DNA from: Actinoplanes sandaracinus
GTDB taxonomy: Bacteria > Actinomycetota > Actinomycetes > Mycobacteriales > Micromonosporaceae
DNA length: 64,000 bases
Direction of reading: 5' to 3'
Assembly: GCF_030009775.1 (NCBI RefSeq)
Contig: NZ_JASCTH010000003.1
Span: 124,001 to 188,000, forward strand
The notes beneath the pieces were generated by a model. That model did no database searches, was not told the DNA's origin, and saw only the letters and a list, made by a program, of their open reading frames with translations. Below are positions 35,314-44,697 of the stretch, piece after piece (the stretch's first letter is position 1; every line of letters begins with the position of its first letter). Made by a program: the position numbers and the translations under genes.

Positions 35314-36972
35314 GTGGTCAGCACCCTGGCGGTCCCCGGCACCTATCCGACTCTCCGAGACGCTCTCGAGGTGGCGCCCGACGGCGCTGTCGTCATCCTC
35401 GCTCCCGGCACCTACCGGGAGCGCATCGACCTGGCCGGGCGCCGTCTGACGGTGCGCGCCTCCGGCGATCCGGGGTCGGCGATCGTGGACGCGTCCGGGC
35501 TGGACGGCCCGGCGCTCGCGGTCTCCTCCGGTGACGTCGAGGTGGACGGCCTGGCCCTCGTCTCGGACGACTATCCCGCGGTCGCGATCGGCGGCGGCCG
35601 GGTGCGGTTGCGCCGCTGCGAGCTGTCCGCGGGTTACGGCGCGGGCCTGCAGGCCGACGGCGGTGCGATGGTCGACGCCTCGGAGGTGCGGGTGGTGGCC
35701 GGCCAGCACGGTTTCGTCTTCTCCGACGCCGGCGGCACGGTGGAGTCCTGTGAGATCCGCGGCGTCTCCGACGACGGGGTGATCGTGCGGCTGGGCGCGG
35801 ACCCGGCGATCCGCGGCACCAAGATCGGCGACTGCGGCTACCGCGGCGTCTACGTCTATCAGTCGGGGCGCCCGGTGATCGAGCGCTGCGACGTCTCCGG
35901 CACCGGCGACGCGGGCATCGTGGTCGCCTATGCGAGCGCGGTCCGGATCGTGGAGACGTGGGTGCACCAGACCTCCGGTCCGGGCATCGTGATCGGCGCC
36001 GGCTGCACGGCCGAGGTCGAGCGGTGCCGGGTGGAGGAGACCGCCGACCCGCCGGTGCGGGTCGATCCGGGCGCCACGGCGACGGTGACGCTGAGCGACG
36101 CCGGCGGGCTGCCGACAGCGGGGGTCGTCGCGGCCGGCGCCGCGCAGGATGCCGCCGAGGTGGAGCGACTGCTCACCGAGCTGGATTCGATGATCGGGCT
36201 GACCGGGGTGAAGGACGAGGTCCGGGCCTTGATCGACGAGATCCAGGTGAACGAGTGGCGGCGCGGTGCGGGGCTGTCGGTGGGCGCGGTCAGCCATCAC
36301 CTGATCTTCACCGGTGCCCCGGGCACGGGGAAGACGACCGTGGCCCGCATCTACGGGCAGTTGCTGAAGGCGCTCGGCGTCCTGCCGAACGGCCGGTTCC
36401 GTGAGGTGTCCCGGCGTGACCTGGTTGGACAATACATCGGGCATACCGCGGAGAAGACGACGTCGGTCTTCGAGGACGCGATGGGCGGGGTGCTGTTCAT
36501 CGACGAGGCCTACACGCTGGCCCGGGCCGGCGGGGCGGCCGCCGACTTCGGCCAGGAGGCGATCGACACCCTGGTCAAGCTGATGGAGGACCACCGTGAC
36601 CAGGTCGCGGTCATCGTCGCCGGGTACACCCAGGAGATGCTCGACTTCCTGGACGCCAACTCCGGCCTGGCCTCCCGGTTCGCCAAGACGATGGAGTTCG
36701 AGAACTACGGGCCGGACGAGCTGGTGATGATCGCCGACCGGATCGCCCGGCAGGACGACTACATCTTCGCGCAGGGGCTGCCGGAGGCGCTGCACCACCA
36801 TTTCGGGCAGCTCGAGCAGAGCCGGAACTTCGGTAACGCCCGGGAGGCGCGCAAGCTGCTGGAGGGCATGCGCAAGGCGCAGTCCGGGCGGCTGCGGGCG
36901 ATGGGGCGGATGCCCAGCCGCGACGATCTGCGCACGTTGATGCTCGCCGATCTCCAGGTGGCGACCCGCTGA
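35314..36972 (+). CDS. Right-handed beta-helix fused to CbxX/EccA-like AAA+ ATPase
   Basis: 552 aa. Residues about 5-265 form repeated short strands of the pectate-lyase/NosD type (repeats such as VVILAPGTYRERIDLAG, VVAGQHGFVFSDAGG, RGVYVYQSGRPVIERC). Residues about 280-550 are a CbxX-type AAA+ domain: Walker A GAPGTGKTT, Walker B VLFIDEAYTLAR, sensor VIVAGYTQEM, arginine finger SGLASRF. Mycobacterial EccA carries the same AAA domain but a TPR N-terminus, so here a beta-helix replaces it. EccA-type proteins are thought to act on ESX substrates in the cytosol. GTG 35314 follows AAGGAG by 8 bases. It is followed by eccE, 28 bases away. Confidence 0.88.
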   Translation: MVSTLAVPGTYPTLRDALEVAPDGAVVILAPGTYRERIDLAGRRLTVRASGDPGSAIVDASGLDGPALAVSSGDVEVDGLALVSDDYPAVAIGGGRVRLRRCELSAGYGAGLQADGGAMVDASEVRVVAGQHGFVFSDAGGTVESCEIRGVSDDGVIVRLGADPAIRGTKIGDCGYRGVYVYQSGRPVIERCDVSGTGDAGIVVAYASAVRIVETWVHQTSGPGIVIGAGCTAEVERCRVEETADPPVRVDPGATATVTLSDAGGLPTAGVVAAGAAQDAAEVERLLTELDSMIGLTGVKDEVRALIDEIQVNEWRRGAGLSVGAVSHHLIFTGAPGTGKTTVARIYGQLLKALGVLPNGRFREVSRRDLVGQYIGHTAEKTTSVFEDAMGGVLFIDEAYTLARAGGAAADFGQEAIDTLVKLMEDHRDQVAVIVAGYTQEMLDFLDANSGLASRFAKTMEFENYGPDELVMIADRIARQDDYIFAQGLPEALHHHFGQLEQSRNFGNAREARKLLEGMRKAQSGRLRAMGRMPSRDDLRTLMLADLQVATR

Positions 36973-37000
36973 GCTGAACTACTCCGTCGGAGGCGATCTG

Positions 37001-38302
37001 GTGCATCGAGGTGAGGGAACGACGTATGGGGTGGCGGTCCCGCCACAGCCGCCCGCGCCCGTTTCGCAGCACCGGCCGCCTGCCGGGGCGACGCCGGCGG
37101 TGGCGGTCCGGGCGGTGCCGAAACGGGGCCATCTCGGCACGCTCAGCCTGGCGCAGATCCTGGTCGCCGAGGCGGCGGTCCTGGCTGTCGCCGCGGCCTT
37201 CACCGGCACGCTGCTCACGGTCGCCGTCGCCGTCGCCGGCTCCGCGGCGCTCCTGCTGCTGGTCTTCTCGCGCAGGCAGCACCGCTGGTGGCTGGAGCAC
37301 CGGCTGGTCGCCCGCGACCATCGCCGCCGCCGCGCGGCCCGGATCGACGCGAGGTCCGGCCCGGTGCTGGCGGCGCTGCGCACGGTGGCGCCCGGCCTCA
37401 CCGTGCGGGACGTCGCGGCGTCGAGAGGCCCCACCGCCGGAGCGCCGGCCTCCGGGGGCACAGCCGCCGAGGGCACGGTCGGTGTCGCCCGGGACGAGGC
37501 CGGCTGGTTCAGCGTCGTCACGCTCGACCCGGCCGCCGCGCCCCTCCCGCTCGACTCGCTGCTCAGCGCGCTCTCCGGCACCGGCCAGCCGGGCCTGGTG
37601 ATGGAGCTGGTCACACACACGGTGCCCGCGCCGAGCCCGGACGTGCCGGCCGCCTCCCCGTCCGGCGCCTCCTACCGGCAACTCGTCGAGGCGGTCAGCC
37701 CGAGCCCGGTCCCGGCCTACCGGGAGTCGTCGATCAGCATCCGCATCGACGCGCAGACCCTGGCCGAGGCGCTGCTCGACCACACCGCCGACCCGGAGGC
37801 GGCGGCCACGCTCGTCGCCGGGCTGGCCCGCAAGGTGGTGACCAGCCTGCGGCGGCTCGGTGTCACCGGGCGGCCGCTCGACGCGGAGCGGCTGCTGGCC
37901 CTGCTGGCCCGCTCGTGCGACGTGGAGCCGTGGGCGCTGGCCGACGGCCCGGGGGTGGACGAGGCGTGGACGCACTGGCGGTCCGCGCGGCTGGTCCACC
38001 GGACGTACTGGCTGAAGACCTGGCCGGAGTCGGCGACCGAGATCGGGTCGTTGTTCGCGTGGGCGGCGACCGCGCCGGCCGCCCAGACCAGTGTGGCCCT
38101 GGTGCTCGGCGCGGGCGGCGGCGACGAGGTCCCGATGCGCGCCTTCATCCGGCTGGCGACCCGGCCCGACGCGGACCTGGGCGCGCTCGACCGGGTGCTG
38201 CGGGAAGGCGCGCGGCGCGCCGGGGGCGAGTTGCAGGCGCTCGACGGGGAACAGGGCCCGGCGGCCTACGCGACCGCGCCCACCGGAGGTGGGGCGGGAT
38301 GA
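37001..38302 (+). CDS. eccE: Type VII secretion protein EccE
   Basis: 433 aa. There are two N-terminal transmembrane helices (AQILVAEAAVLAVAAAFTG and LLTVAVAVAGSAALLLLVF), then a large domain with the EccE pattern (HRLVARDHRRRR, VGVARDEAGWFSVVTLDP). EccE forms the outer flank of the ESX membrane complex next to EccB, EccC and EccD. GTG 37001 has GGAGG 7 bases upstream. Its stop overlaps the next ATG (ATGA), so the associated gene is coupled. Confidence 0.85.
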   Translation: MHRGEGTTYGVAVPPQPPAPVSQHRPPAGATPAVAVRAVPKRGHLGTLSLAQILVAEAAVLAVAAAFTGTLLTVAVAVAGSAALLLLVFSRRQHRWWLEHRLVARDHRRRRAARIDARSGPVLAALRTVAPGLTVRDVAASRGPTAGAPASGGTAAEGTVGVARDEAGWFSVVTLDPAAAPLPLDSLLSALSGTGQPGLVMELVTHTVPAPSPDVPAASPSGASYRQLVEAVSPSPVPAYRESSISIRIDAQTLAEALLDHTADPEAAATLVAGLARKVVTSLRRLGVTGRPLDAERLLALLARSCDVEPWALADGPGVDEAWTHWRSARLVHRTYWLKTWPESATEIGSLFAWAATAPAAQTSVALVLGAGGGDEVPMRAFIRLATRPDADLGALDRVLREGARRAGGELQALDGEQGPAAYATAPTGGGAG

Positions 38303-39255
38303 GCAGTTACCCGAGGCCCTATCCGGACGAGGTGCCACAGGCCGCTCCGGTACCACGCCAGACAACGCCACGGCCTGCTCCGGCGCCCCAGCCGCAGCAC
38401 GCTCCGGCCGTCGCGCGGGTCGCTGTCCCGCAGTCGCGAACGCTGGCCGCACCGGTGGTGACGTCGGCGCCGCTGGCCACTCCGGCGCCGCTGACCCGCC
38501 CGCCGGACCAGCCGGGCGGCCCGCCGCCCGAGGAGCCGCACGACAGCCCCCGCGACCGGACCGGGCCGTCCGGGCGCACCAGCCGGCTGCGGATCGGCTG
38601 GCACACCGTCCCGCGGTCCGGGTTGCGCCGGGTGACGGCCACGGTGTCGACGCCGGCGGGCCTGCTCCTCGGGCGTGACCAGCGGCAGGCGCCGGTGCCG
38701 GTGCGGCTCTTCGCGCCCGATCCGGTGCTGGTGGCGCTGGTCGGCGGGGTGTGGGCGGCCCAGTTGCTGATCTTCCGGGCGTTCTCGGCGGGAGTCCGGG
38801 TGGTCGTGGTGACGACCGAGCCGCGGGCGTGGGCGGGCTTCGGCGAGCGGGCCACCGGGCAGCAGAACCGGCTCACCGTGGTCGGCCAGGAGCCCGGCGG
38901 GCCGTACAGCGGGACCGCCCAGACTCCCCTGCTCACCGTTTACGACCTGGGCATGACCGGGCCGATGACGAGTCCGCCGCTGGGCCCCTGGCACACCCGG
39001 CTGACCATTCTGCGGCAGCTGGACCGGCCCGGGGTGGCGGCGCTGCAGGAGGCCGGCCTGGCGGTCCTGCAACGGCTCGGCGGCGACGAGGCGACCCTGG
39101 CCGCTGCGGCGCTCAAACTGCCACCGCAGAGCGGGCAGCTGCTCCAGTCGATGAACGACGACATGATGGCGCTGATCGGCGACGGCGACGAGCGCTACCT
39201 CTTCCTGAACCAGACCGGCATCGAACAGCAGTACGTCGGTCTGCCCCGCCGCTAG
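38299..39255 (+). CDS. ESX-associated protein with disordered proline-rich N-terminus
   Basis: 318 aa. About 95 residues of Pro/Ala-rich sequence are followed by an alpha/beta domain (VPVRLFAPDPVLVALVGGVW, RVVVVTTEPRAWAGF, TRLTILRQLD) without a P-loop. It looks like a degenerate nucleotide-binding-like fold. Its ATG overlaps the eccE stop, and its TAG overlaps the stop of the convergent eccC by 3 bases. I know it only as a neighbour-conserved hypothetical of actinobacterial ESX loci. A role as a cytosolic partner of EccC/EccE is inference. Confidence 0.72.
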   Translation: MSSYPRPYPDEVPQAAPVPRQTTPRPAPAPQPQHAPAVARVAVPQSRTLAAPVVTSAPLATPAPLTRPPDQPGGPPPEEPHDSPRDRTGPSGRTSRLRIGWHTVPRSGLRRVTATVSTPAGLLLGRDQRQAPVPVRLFAPDPVLVALVGGVWAAQLLIFRAFSAGVRVVVVTTEPRAWAGFGERATGQQNRLTVVGQEPGGPYSGTAQTPLLTVYDLGMTGPMTSPPLGPWHTRLTILRQLDRPGVAALQEAGLAVLQRLGGDEATLAAAALKLPPQSGQLLQSMNDDMMALIGDGDERYLFLNQTGIEQQYVGLPRR

Positions 39256-42200
39256 CGTCCCGGCGGGGACCAGGCGAGCTGCACCAGCCGGGCACCGTGC
39301 TTGCGGGTGATCATCCACGCCCGGCCGGGTGGCAGCGGCTGCGGTTTGAGGTTGCCGAAGAGCGGTCCCTCCTCCCGCTGGCCGGACATCATGATCCCCG
39401 GGGACGCCAGCTCCCGGATCCGCCCGATCACCGGATCGAACAGCGCCCGCCCGGCGCCGCCGATCCGCCGGGTGATCACCACGTGCAGGCCGATGTCGCG
39501 GGCCTGCGGCAGGAACTCCAGCAGCGGCGTCAACGGGTTCGGGCTGGCCGACGCGATCAGGTCGAAGTCGTCGACCAGCACGTACAGCCGCGGGCCCTTC
39601 CACCAGCTGCGGTCGGCGAGCATCTCGGGGGTGACGTCGGGGCCGGGCAGCCGCTCCCGCATGGCGACCGCCACCTGGTTGATCAGGTCGGCGGTCACCT
39701 GGTGCGAGGTGCCGTAGCCGATGGTGTGCTCGGCCGGGACGCAGCCGAGCAGGCTGCGCCGCAGGTCGATCAGGAGCAGACGGGCCTCGGCCGGGGTGTG
39801 CGCGGCCACGATCGAGCGGGCCAGGCCGCGCAGGAACGAACTCTTGCCGCTCTCCACGTCGCCGAAGAGCAGGGTGTGCGGCTCGGCGTCGAAGTCCAGC
39901 GAGACCGGCTGCAGGTCGGTCTCGGCGATACCGATCGGCACCAGTCCGCCCCGGGCCGGTGGCAGCGCCTCGAACGGCAGCTCGGCCGGCAGCAGCCGGA
40001 CCGGGGGCGCCGGGGCCGCCGTCCACTGTTCGCCGGCCTGCCGGACCAGGTCGGCCACCGCCTCGGCCAGATCGTCGACGCGCTGTTCCCGGTCGATGCG
40101 GGGCAGCGCGGCGAGGAAGTGGTGGCCGTCCGGAGTGAGGCCGCGGCCGGGCGCGTCCTCCGGCACGTTCACCGCCTCCCGCCGGTTGATCACCGAGTCG
40201 CCGGCCTCGCCGAGCCGCAACTCGATGCGGGTGCCGAAGACGTCGCGGATCTGCGGCCGGACGTCCATCCACCGGTTCGTCGCGCCCAGCACGTGGATGC
40301 CGAACCCGAGACCGCGGTTGGCCAGCTCGTGCACGGTGGTCTCGAGGTCCTCGAACTCGGCGCGCAGGGTCGCCCAGCCGTCGACCACCAGGAAGACGTC
40401 ACCGAACGCGTCCTCGGCATACCGTCCCTGCGCCTTGGCCCGCCGGTACGCCGCCGCGCCCTCCACGTTCTCGGCGGCGAACATCTCCTCCCGGGCCCGC
40501 ATCAGCCCGTGGAGTTCGGCGATGGTCCGCCGGACCCGGTCCACCTCGCGACGGGTTGCCACCCCGCCGGCGTGCGGCAGGTCGGCGAGCGCGCTGAGCG
40601 GCCCGCCCCCGAAGTCGAGCCCGTAGAACTGCACCTCACGCGGGGTGTGGGTGAGCGCCAGACTGACCACGAGCGTACGCAGCAGGTTCGATTTGCCGGA
40701 CTGGGCCGCCCCGACGATCATCACGTTGCCGGCCGCCCCGGCCAGGTCCAGCCACATCGGATCGCGGCGCTGGTCGTACGGCTTGTCGATGATGCCGCCG
40801 AGCGCGTGCAGAGAACCGAACCGCTCCGCGGCGTCCGCGGTCAGCCCACGCTCCGGCATCGTGATCACCGGCGGCAGCATCTGGCCCAGGGTGGGCGCCT
40901 TGTCCAGCGGCGGCAGCCACACCTCGTGGGCGGGCGCGCCCTTGCCCTCCATCTGGCGGACCATCACCTCCAGCAGGGTGTCCCCGACCGCGCTCTCCTC
41001 TTCCTTCGGCTGCTCGTCCGCACTCGGCAGCTCGTCGCGCGGCGGCGCCACATAGAACGTGGAGAAGTCCCGGATCGGGTTCCCGCCACGGCTGCCCAGG
41101 CCGGGGGTGGCACCGTCCTTGCGGACCGTCCCGGAGACGTACGCCGCCTTCAACCGGATCAGCCCTTCGGTGCCGGTACGCAGGTAGCCGTGCCCGGGAG
41201 AGCGGGGCAGCTCGTAGGCGTCCGGCACACCGAGCACGGCCCGGCTCTCCATCGACGAGAAGGTTCGCAGCCCGATCCGGTAGGACAGGTGGGACTCCAG
41301 CCCGCGCAGCCGCCCCTCCTCCAGTTTCTGCGAGGCGAGCAGCAGGTGGATGCCGAGGGAGCGCCCGACGCGTCCGATCTGGACGAACATGTCGATGAAG
41401 TCGGGCCGGGCGCTGAGCAGCTCGGAGAACTCGTCGACGATGAACAGCAGGCTGGGTAGCGGGGCCAGCGGCACCCCCGCCGAGCGGGCGCGCTCGTAGT
41501 CGCGCTGGGACGCGTAGTTGCCGGCCTTGCGCAGCAGTTCCTGCCGCCGGGTCAGCTCGCCCTGGATGGCGCCGAGCATGCGGTCGACCAGCGGCAGCTC
41601 ACCTTCCAGGTTGGTGATCATCGCGGCGGTGTGCGGCAGCCGGTCCAGGGAGGCGAAGGTGGCGCCGCCCTTGAAGTCGACGAGCACGAAGTTGAGGATC
41701 TCCGGGCTGTGGGTGAGGCCGAGCGCGAGCACCAGGGTGCGCAGCAGTTCCGACTTGCCGGAGCCGGTGGCCCCGACCAGCAGGCCGTGTGGGCCCATGC
41801 CGTCCTGTGCGGACTCCTTGAGGTCGAGCTCGACCGGCCGGCCGTCGGCGCCGACCCCGATCGGCACCCGCAGCCGGTCCCGGTTCGGCCGGCTGGCCCA
41901 CAGATCGTTCAGATCGATCTGGTACGGGTCGTCCTGCTCCAGCAGGTCGGCCAGCCCGGTGTCCTGGGAGATGGCCGGGGTGTCGGCCATCGACGCGGCG
42001 GACAGCCGCAACGGCGCCAGCTCGCGGGCCAGCACCTCGGCCTCGGCCAGGCTGAGCGCGTCGGCCGTGCCGACCTCGGTGGGACCGTCCATCGTGGCGC
42101 CGGTGACCGTGCCGTCGGCCGCGATCTCCAGCACCACCGAGCTGTCGTCGAGCAGCCGCGGCGGGGGCACCGACAGGTCGACGATGGTGACCCCGGCGAC

Positions 42201-43205
42201 CCCGCCCTCGGTCATCAGGTGGTCGGAGCCGGCGGTCGAGCCGCCGTCGATGATCACCATGACGTGCGGCCCGCCGCCGGGTGCGCCGGCCGGGTCGAAG
42301 CGGGGCCGGTTGACCAGCACGTCGTCGAGCATCGCCTCCAGCGCCGGCACGCTCGGGGCGACCAGGCGCACCGGGCCGGTCGCGTCGGTCTTGCCCGGGT
42401 GCTGGGCGTGCGGCAGCCATTTCGCCCACTCCCACCGGCCGCGTTCGTGGTCCGGCACGCAGACGCCGACGCGCAGGTCATCGGGGGCGTGGAAGGTGAC
42501 CATCTGGGCGAGCAGGGCCCGGCTGAAGTCGTGCGCCTGCCGGTCGGCGCCGCGCACGTAGATGTGCGAGAAGTCGCGCAGCGCCACCGACACCGGCAGG
42601 TCGGGCACCACCGAGTAGGTGTTGAGGAACCGGCGCAGCGCCATCGTGCACAGTGGCTCCAGCTCGTCGACCGGGCGGGTCTGCGGCGGGACCAGGCGGG
42701 TCGCCACCTCCTGCGGGCCGACCGCGATGCGGACCACGGTGAAGTCGGCGTCGCCACGCCGGCGCTCCCACAGGCGGCCGCTGTCGGTGAACGTCCAGAG
42801 TGTCTCCGGGTCGGGGTTGCGGTAGTAGAGCGCCTCCCGCTGCCGGCGGATGGTGTTGCGGACCTGGGCCCGGAGCTGGGAGAGCTGGCGCAGGTACTGC
42901 CGGCGGGCTTCGATCATCTCGCGTTTGCCGGGACCGGTGGTGTTGGCGGCCATCATGGCGATCATGCCGAGGATGGAGACGCCGTACATCGCGCCGGCCA
43001 CGTAGGTGATCGCCCCGCCCCGCTGGGCGCCCATCATCAGGCCCATGGCCGCGGCGCCGGCGCCCATCGGCAGGATCATCAGCATCCTGGTCCAGCCCTT
43101 GCCCGCAGGCGGCGGCACCTCGGGCGGCGGGTCGAGCGGGATCTCACCGGACGGCATGACGGGCGCCGGGCGGCGAGGCGGTCGCTTGATGATCGTCACT
43201 GTCAC
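39252..43205 (-). CDS. eccC: Type VII secretion ATPase EccC (EccCa-EccCb fused)
   Basis: 1317 aa. There are two N-terminal transmembrane helices (MLMILPMGAGAAAMGLMMG and VAGAMYGVSILGMIAMMA) and three FtsK/SpoIIIE ATPase domains: P-loops GATGSGKS (about residue 477), GAAQSGKS (about 829) and GDVESGKS (about 1113). Walker B is FIVDEF in domain 1, but VVDGW in domain 2 and LVDDF in domain 3, so only domain 1 has the full catalytic DE pair, as in other EccC proteins, where domains 2 and 3 bind substrate tails. GTG 43205 has GGGGAG 6 bases upstream. It is divergent from eccD; an inverted repeat lies between -10 and start. Confidence 0.95.
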   Translation of the reverse strand: MTVTIIKRPPRRPAPVMPSGEIPLDPPPEVPPPAGKGWTRMLMILPMGAGAAAMGLMMGAQRGGAITYVAGAMYGVSILGMIAMMAANTTGPGKREMIEARRQYLRQLSQLRAQVRNTIRRQREALYYRNPDPETLWTFTDSGRLWERRRGDADFTVVRIAVGPQEVATRLVPPQTRPVDELEPLCTMALRRFLNTYSVVPDLPVSVALRDFSHIYVRGADRQAHDFSRALLAQMVTFHAPDDLRVGVCVPDHERGRWEWAKWLPHAQHPGKTDATGPVRLVAPSVPALEAMLDDVLVNRPRFDPAGAPGGGPHVMVIIDGGSTAGSDHLMTEGGVAGVTIVDLSVPPPRLLDDSSVVLEIAADGTVTGATMDGPTEVGTADALSLAEAEVLARELAPLRLSAASMADTPAISQDTGLADLLEQDDPYQIDLNDLWASRPNRDRLRVPIGVGADGRPVELDLKESAQDGMGPHGLLVGATGSGKSELLRTLVLALGLTHSPEILNFVLVDFKGGATFASLDRLPHTAAMITNLEGELPLVDRMLGAIQGELTRRQELLRKAGNYASQRDYERARSAGVPLAPLPSLLFIVDEFSELLSARPDFIDMFVQIGRVGRSLGIHLLLASQKLEEGRLRGLESHLSYRIGLRTFSSMESRAVLGVPDAYELPRSPGHGYLRTGTEGLIRLKAAYVSGTVRKDGATPGLGSRGGNPIRDFSTFYVAPPRDELPSADEQPKEEESAVGDTLLEVMVRQMEGKGAPAHEVWLPPLDKAPTLGQMLPPVITMPERGLTADAAERFGSLHALGGIIDKPYDQRRDPMWLDLAGAAGNVMIVGAAQSGKSNLLRTLVVSLALTHTPREVQFYGLDFGGGPLSALADLPHAGGVATRREVDRVRRTIAELHGLMRAREEMFAAENVEGAAAYRRAKAQGRYAEDAFGDVFLVVDGWATLRAEFEDLETTVHELANRGLGFGIHVLGATNRWMDVRPQIRDVFGTRIELRLGEAGDSVINRREAVNVPEDAPGRGLTPDGHHFLAALPRIDREQRVDDLAEAVADLVRQAGEQWTAAPAPPVRLLPAELPFEALPPARGGLVPIGIAETDLQPVSLDFDAEPHTLLFGDVESGKSSFLRGLARSIVAAHTPAEARLLLIDLRRSLLGCVPAEHTIGYGTSHQVTADLINQVAVAMRERLPGPDVTPEMLADRSWWKGPRLYVLVDDFDLIASASPNPLTPLLEFLPQARDIGLHVVITRRIGGAGRALFDPVIGRIRELASPGIMMSGQREEGPLFGNLKPQPLPPGRAWMITRKHGARLVQLAWSPPGR

Positions 43206-43222
43206 TCTGGGCTCCCCATCTG

Positions 43223-43238
43223 TGACGTAGCGACGTCA
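43223..43238. promoter_or_regulatory. Inverted repeat in the eccC-eccD divergent spacer
   Basis: TGACGT-AGCG-ACGTCA, perfect 6-4-6 inverted repeat, adjoins the eccC -10 (TAGGAT, 43243-43238 on the minus strand) on its downstream side. That is a typical repressor position for the eccC promoter. Confidence 0.5.
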
Positions 43239-43267
43239 TCCTATCCATCATCCGGCGGCGATCCTGC

Positions 43268-43273
43268 TACGTT
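43268..43273 (+). promoter_or_regulatory. -10 element for leaderless eccD mRNA
   Basis: TACGTT lies 7 bases before GTG 43281. With the eccC promoter it forms a compact divergent region. Confidence 0.45.
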
Positions 43274-43280
43274 GTCCACT

Positions 43281-44690
43281 GTGAGCGCACCCGCATCGAG
43301 CGGGCCCTCCCTGGCCCGGGTGACCATCGCGGCTCCCACCCGCCGTCTCGATCTCGCGCTGCCCGACAACATGCTCGTCGCCGAACTCCTGCCCCACCTG
43401 CTCCGGCACGCCGAGGGCGCGCTGGGCGAGCCCGCCGAGCGGTACGGCGGCTGGGTTCTGCGCCGGGCCACCGGCACCGCTCTGGAGCCCGGGCGCAACC
43501 TGGCCGCCCAGGGCGTGCGCGACGGCGAACTGCTGCACCTCAACCCGGCCCGGGAGGACTGGCCCGAGCTGGCGTACGACGACGTGGTCGAGGTGATCGC
43601 CAGCGGCTCCCGGCGGGCCGCCCGGTCCTGGACCCCCGCCGCCACCCGGCGCTGCGGGCTGGCCGTCACCGCCGGCGCGCTGCTGCTCGGCCTGGCCGGG
43701 CTGGCCGCGACCGGTCCCGGCTGGGTGCTCCCGGGAGTGGTCGCCCTGGTCGTCTCGCTGGCGTGCGCGGTTCTCGGCATCCTGCTGTCGCGGGCGTTCA
43801 AGGACGCGAACGCGGGCGGGGTGGTGGCCGCGAGCGGCCTGCCCTACGCGTTCGCCGGCGGGGCCTGGCTGCTCACCCAGCCCGGCGGCGGCTTCCTCGA
43901 CGTCGGCGCCCCCGGCCTGGTCCTCGGCTCGTCGGCGCTGCTGGTGATCAGTGTGATCGGGCATGCCGGGGTGGCCGGGCTGACCCGGTTCTTCGTCGCC
44001 GGCATCGCGGCCGCCCTGACCGGCCTGCTCGCCGCGGTGCTGTCGTTCTCGGGCGTCTCCGGCGAGGGCGCCGCGGCGGTGGCGCTGACCGCCGCGATCG
44101 GCCTGCTCCCGGCCTATCCGGTGCTGGCGGGCTGGCTCGGCCGGCTGCCGTTCCCCGACCTGCCGGCCCGGGCCGAGGAGATCCTCAAGGACGAGCAGAT
44201 GCCCCGCCGGGCGGACGTGTTCGCCGCCGTGGTGCGGGCGTCCGAGGTGCTGACCGGGTTCATCCTGTCCGCGGCGATCTGCAGCATCGTGGCGATGACC
44301 TGGTTGGCGCTGTCGACGCCGGGCACCTCCGCCGTACTCCTGATGATCGCGGCGATCGCCGCCCTGCTGCTGCGGGCCCGCCTGTTGCCCACCCCGCAGC
44401 AGCGGGTGCCCCTGCTGGTCGCCGGCCTGCTCGGGCTGGCCGGGCTGGGTGTCGGCCCGGTCGTCACCGGCGCCGTCTCCGGGGTGGTGCTGGTCGCCGG
44501 GGCGGCGCTGGTCACCGCGGTGGCCCTGCCGTCCGCGCTGATCTACAGCCGCCGGGCGCCGTCGCCCTACCTGGGCCGCGCCGCCGACATCTTCGACATC
44601 GTCGCGATCATGGCGTTGATCCCGCTCGCCTGCGCGGTGATCGGCGTCTTCGACGACATCCGCGGCCTGTTCGCCTCGATCGGCGGGTGA
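43281..44690 (+). CDS. eccD: Type VII secretion membrane protein EccD
   Basis: 469 aa. A cytosolic ubiquitin-like (YukD) domain covers about residues 1-85 (VTIAAPTRRLDLALPDN, LHLNPAREDWPEL), then about 11 transmembrane helices forming the core of the ESX pore. GTG 43281 (MSAPASSGPSLARV) follows a leaderless -10. eccB begins 8 bases after its stop. The identification rests on the YukD-plus-11-helix architecture and the neighbours. Confidence 0.92.
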   Translation: MSAPASSGPSLARVTIAAPTRRLDLALPDNMLVAELLPHLLRHAEGALGEPAERYGGWVLRRATGTALEPGRNLAAQGVRDGELLHLNPAREDWPELAYDDVVEVIASGSRRAARSWTPAATRRCGLAVTAGALLLGLAGLAATGPGWVLPGVVALVVSLACAVLGILLSRAFKDANAGGVVAASGLPYAFAGGAWLLTQPGGGFLDVGAPGLVLGSSALLVISVIGHAGVAGLTRFFVAGIAAALTGLLAAVLSFSGVSGEGAAAVALTAAIGLLPAYPVLAGWLGRLPFPDLPARAEEILKDEQMPRRADVFAAVVRASEVLTGFILSAAICSIVAMTWLALSTPGTSAVLLMIAAIAALLLRARLLPTPQQRVPLLVAGLLGLAGLGVGPVVTGAVSGVVLVAGAALVTAVALPSALIYSRRAPSPYLGRAADIFDIVAIMALIPLACAVIGVFDDIRGLFASIGG

Positions 44691-44697
44691 GCCGCCG

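Noticed and set aside
34935..36801. Minus-strand frame of about 620 codons opposite the beta-helix/AAA gene
   Set aside because: Shadow frame; the plus strand holds Walker A and B motifs and a ribosome site.
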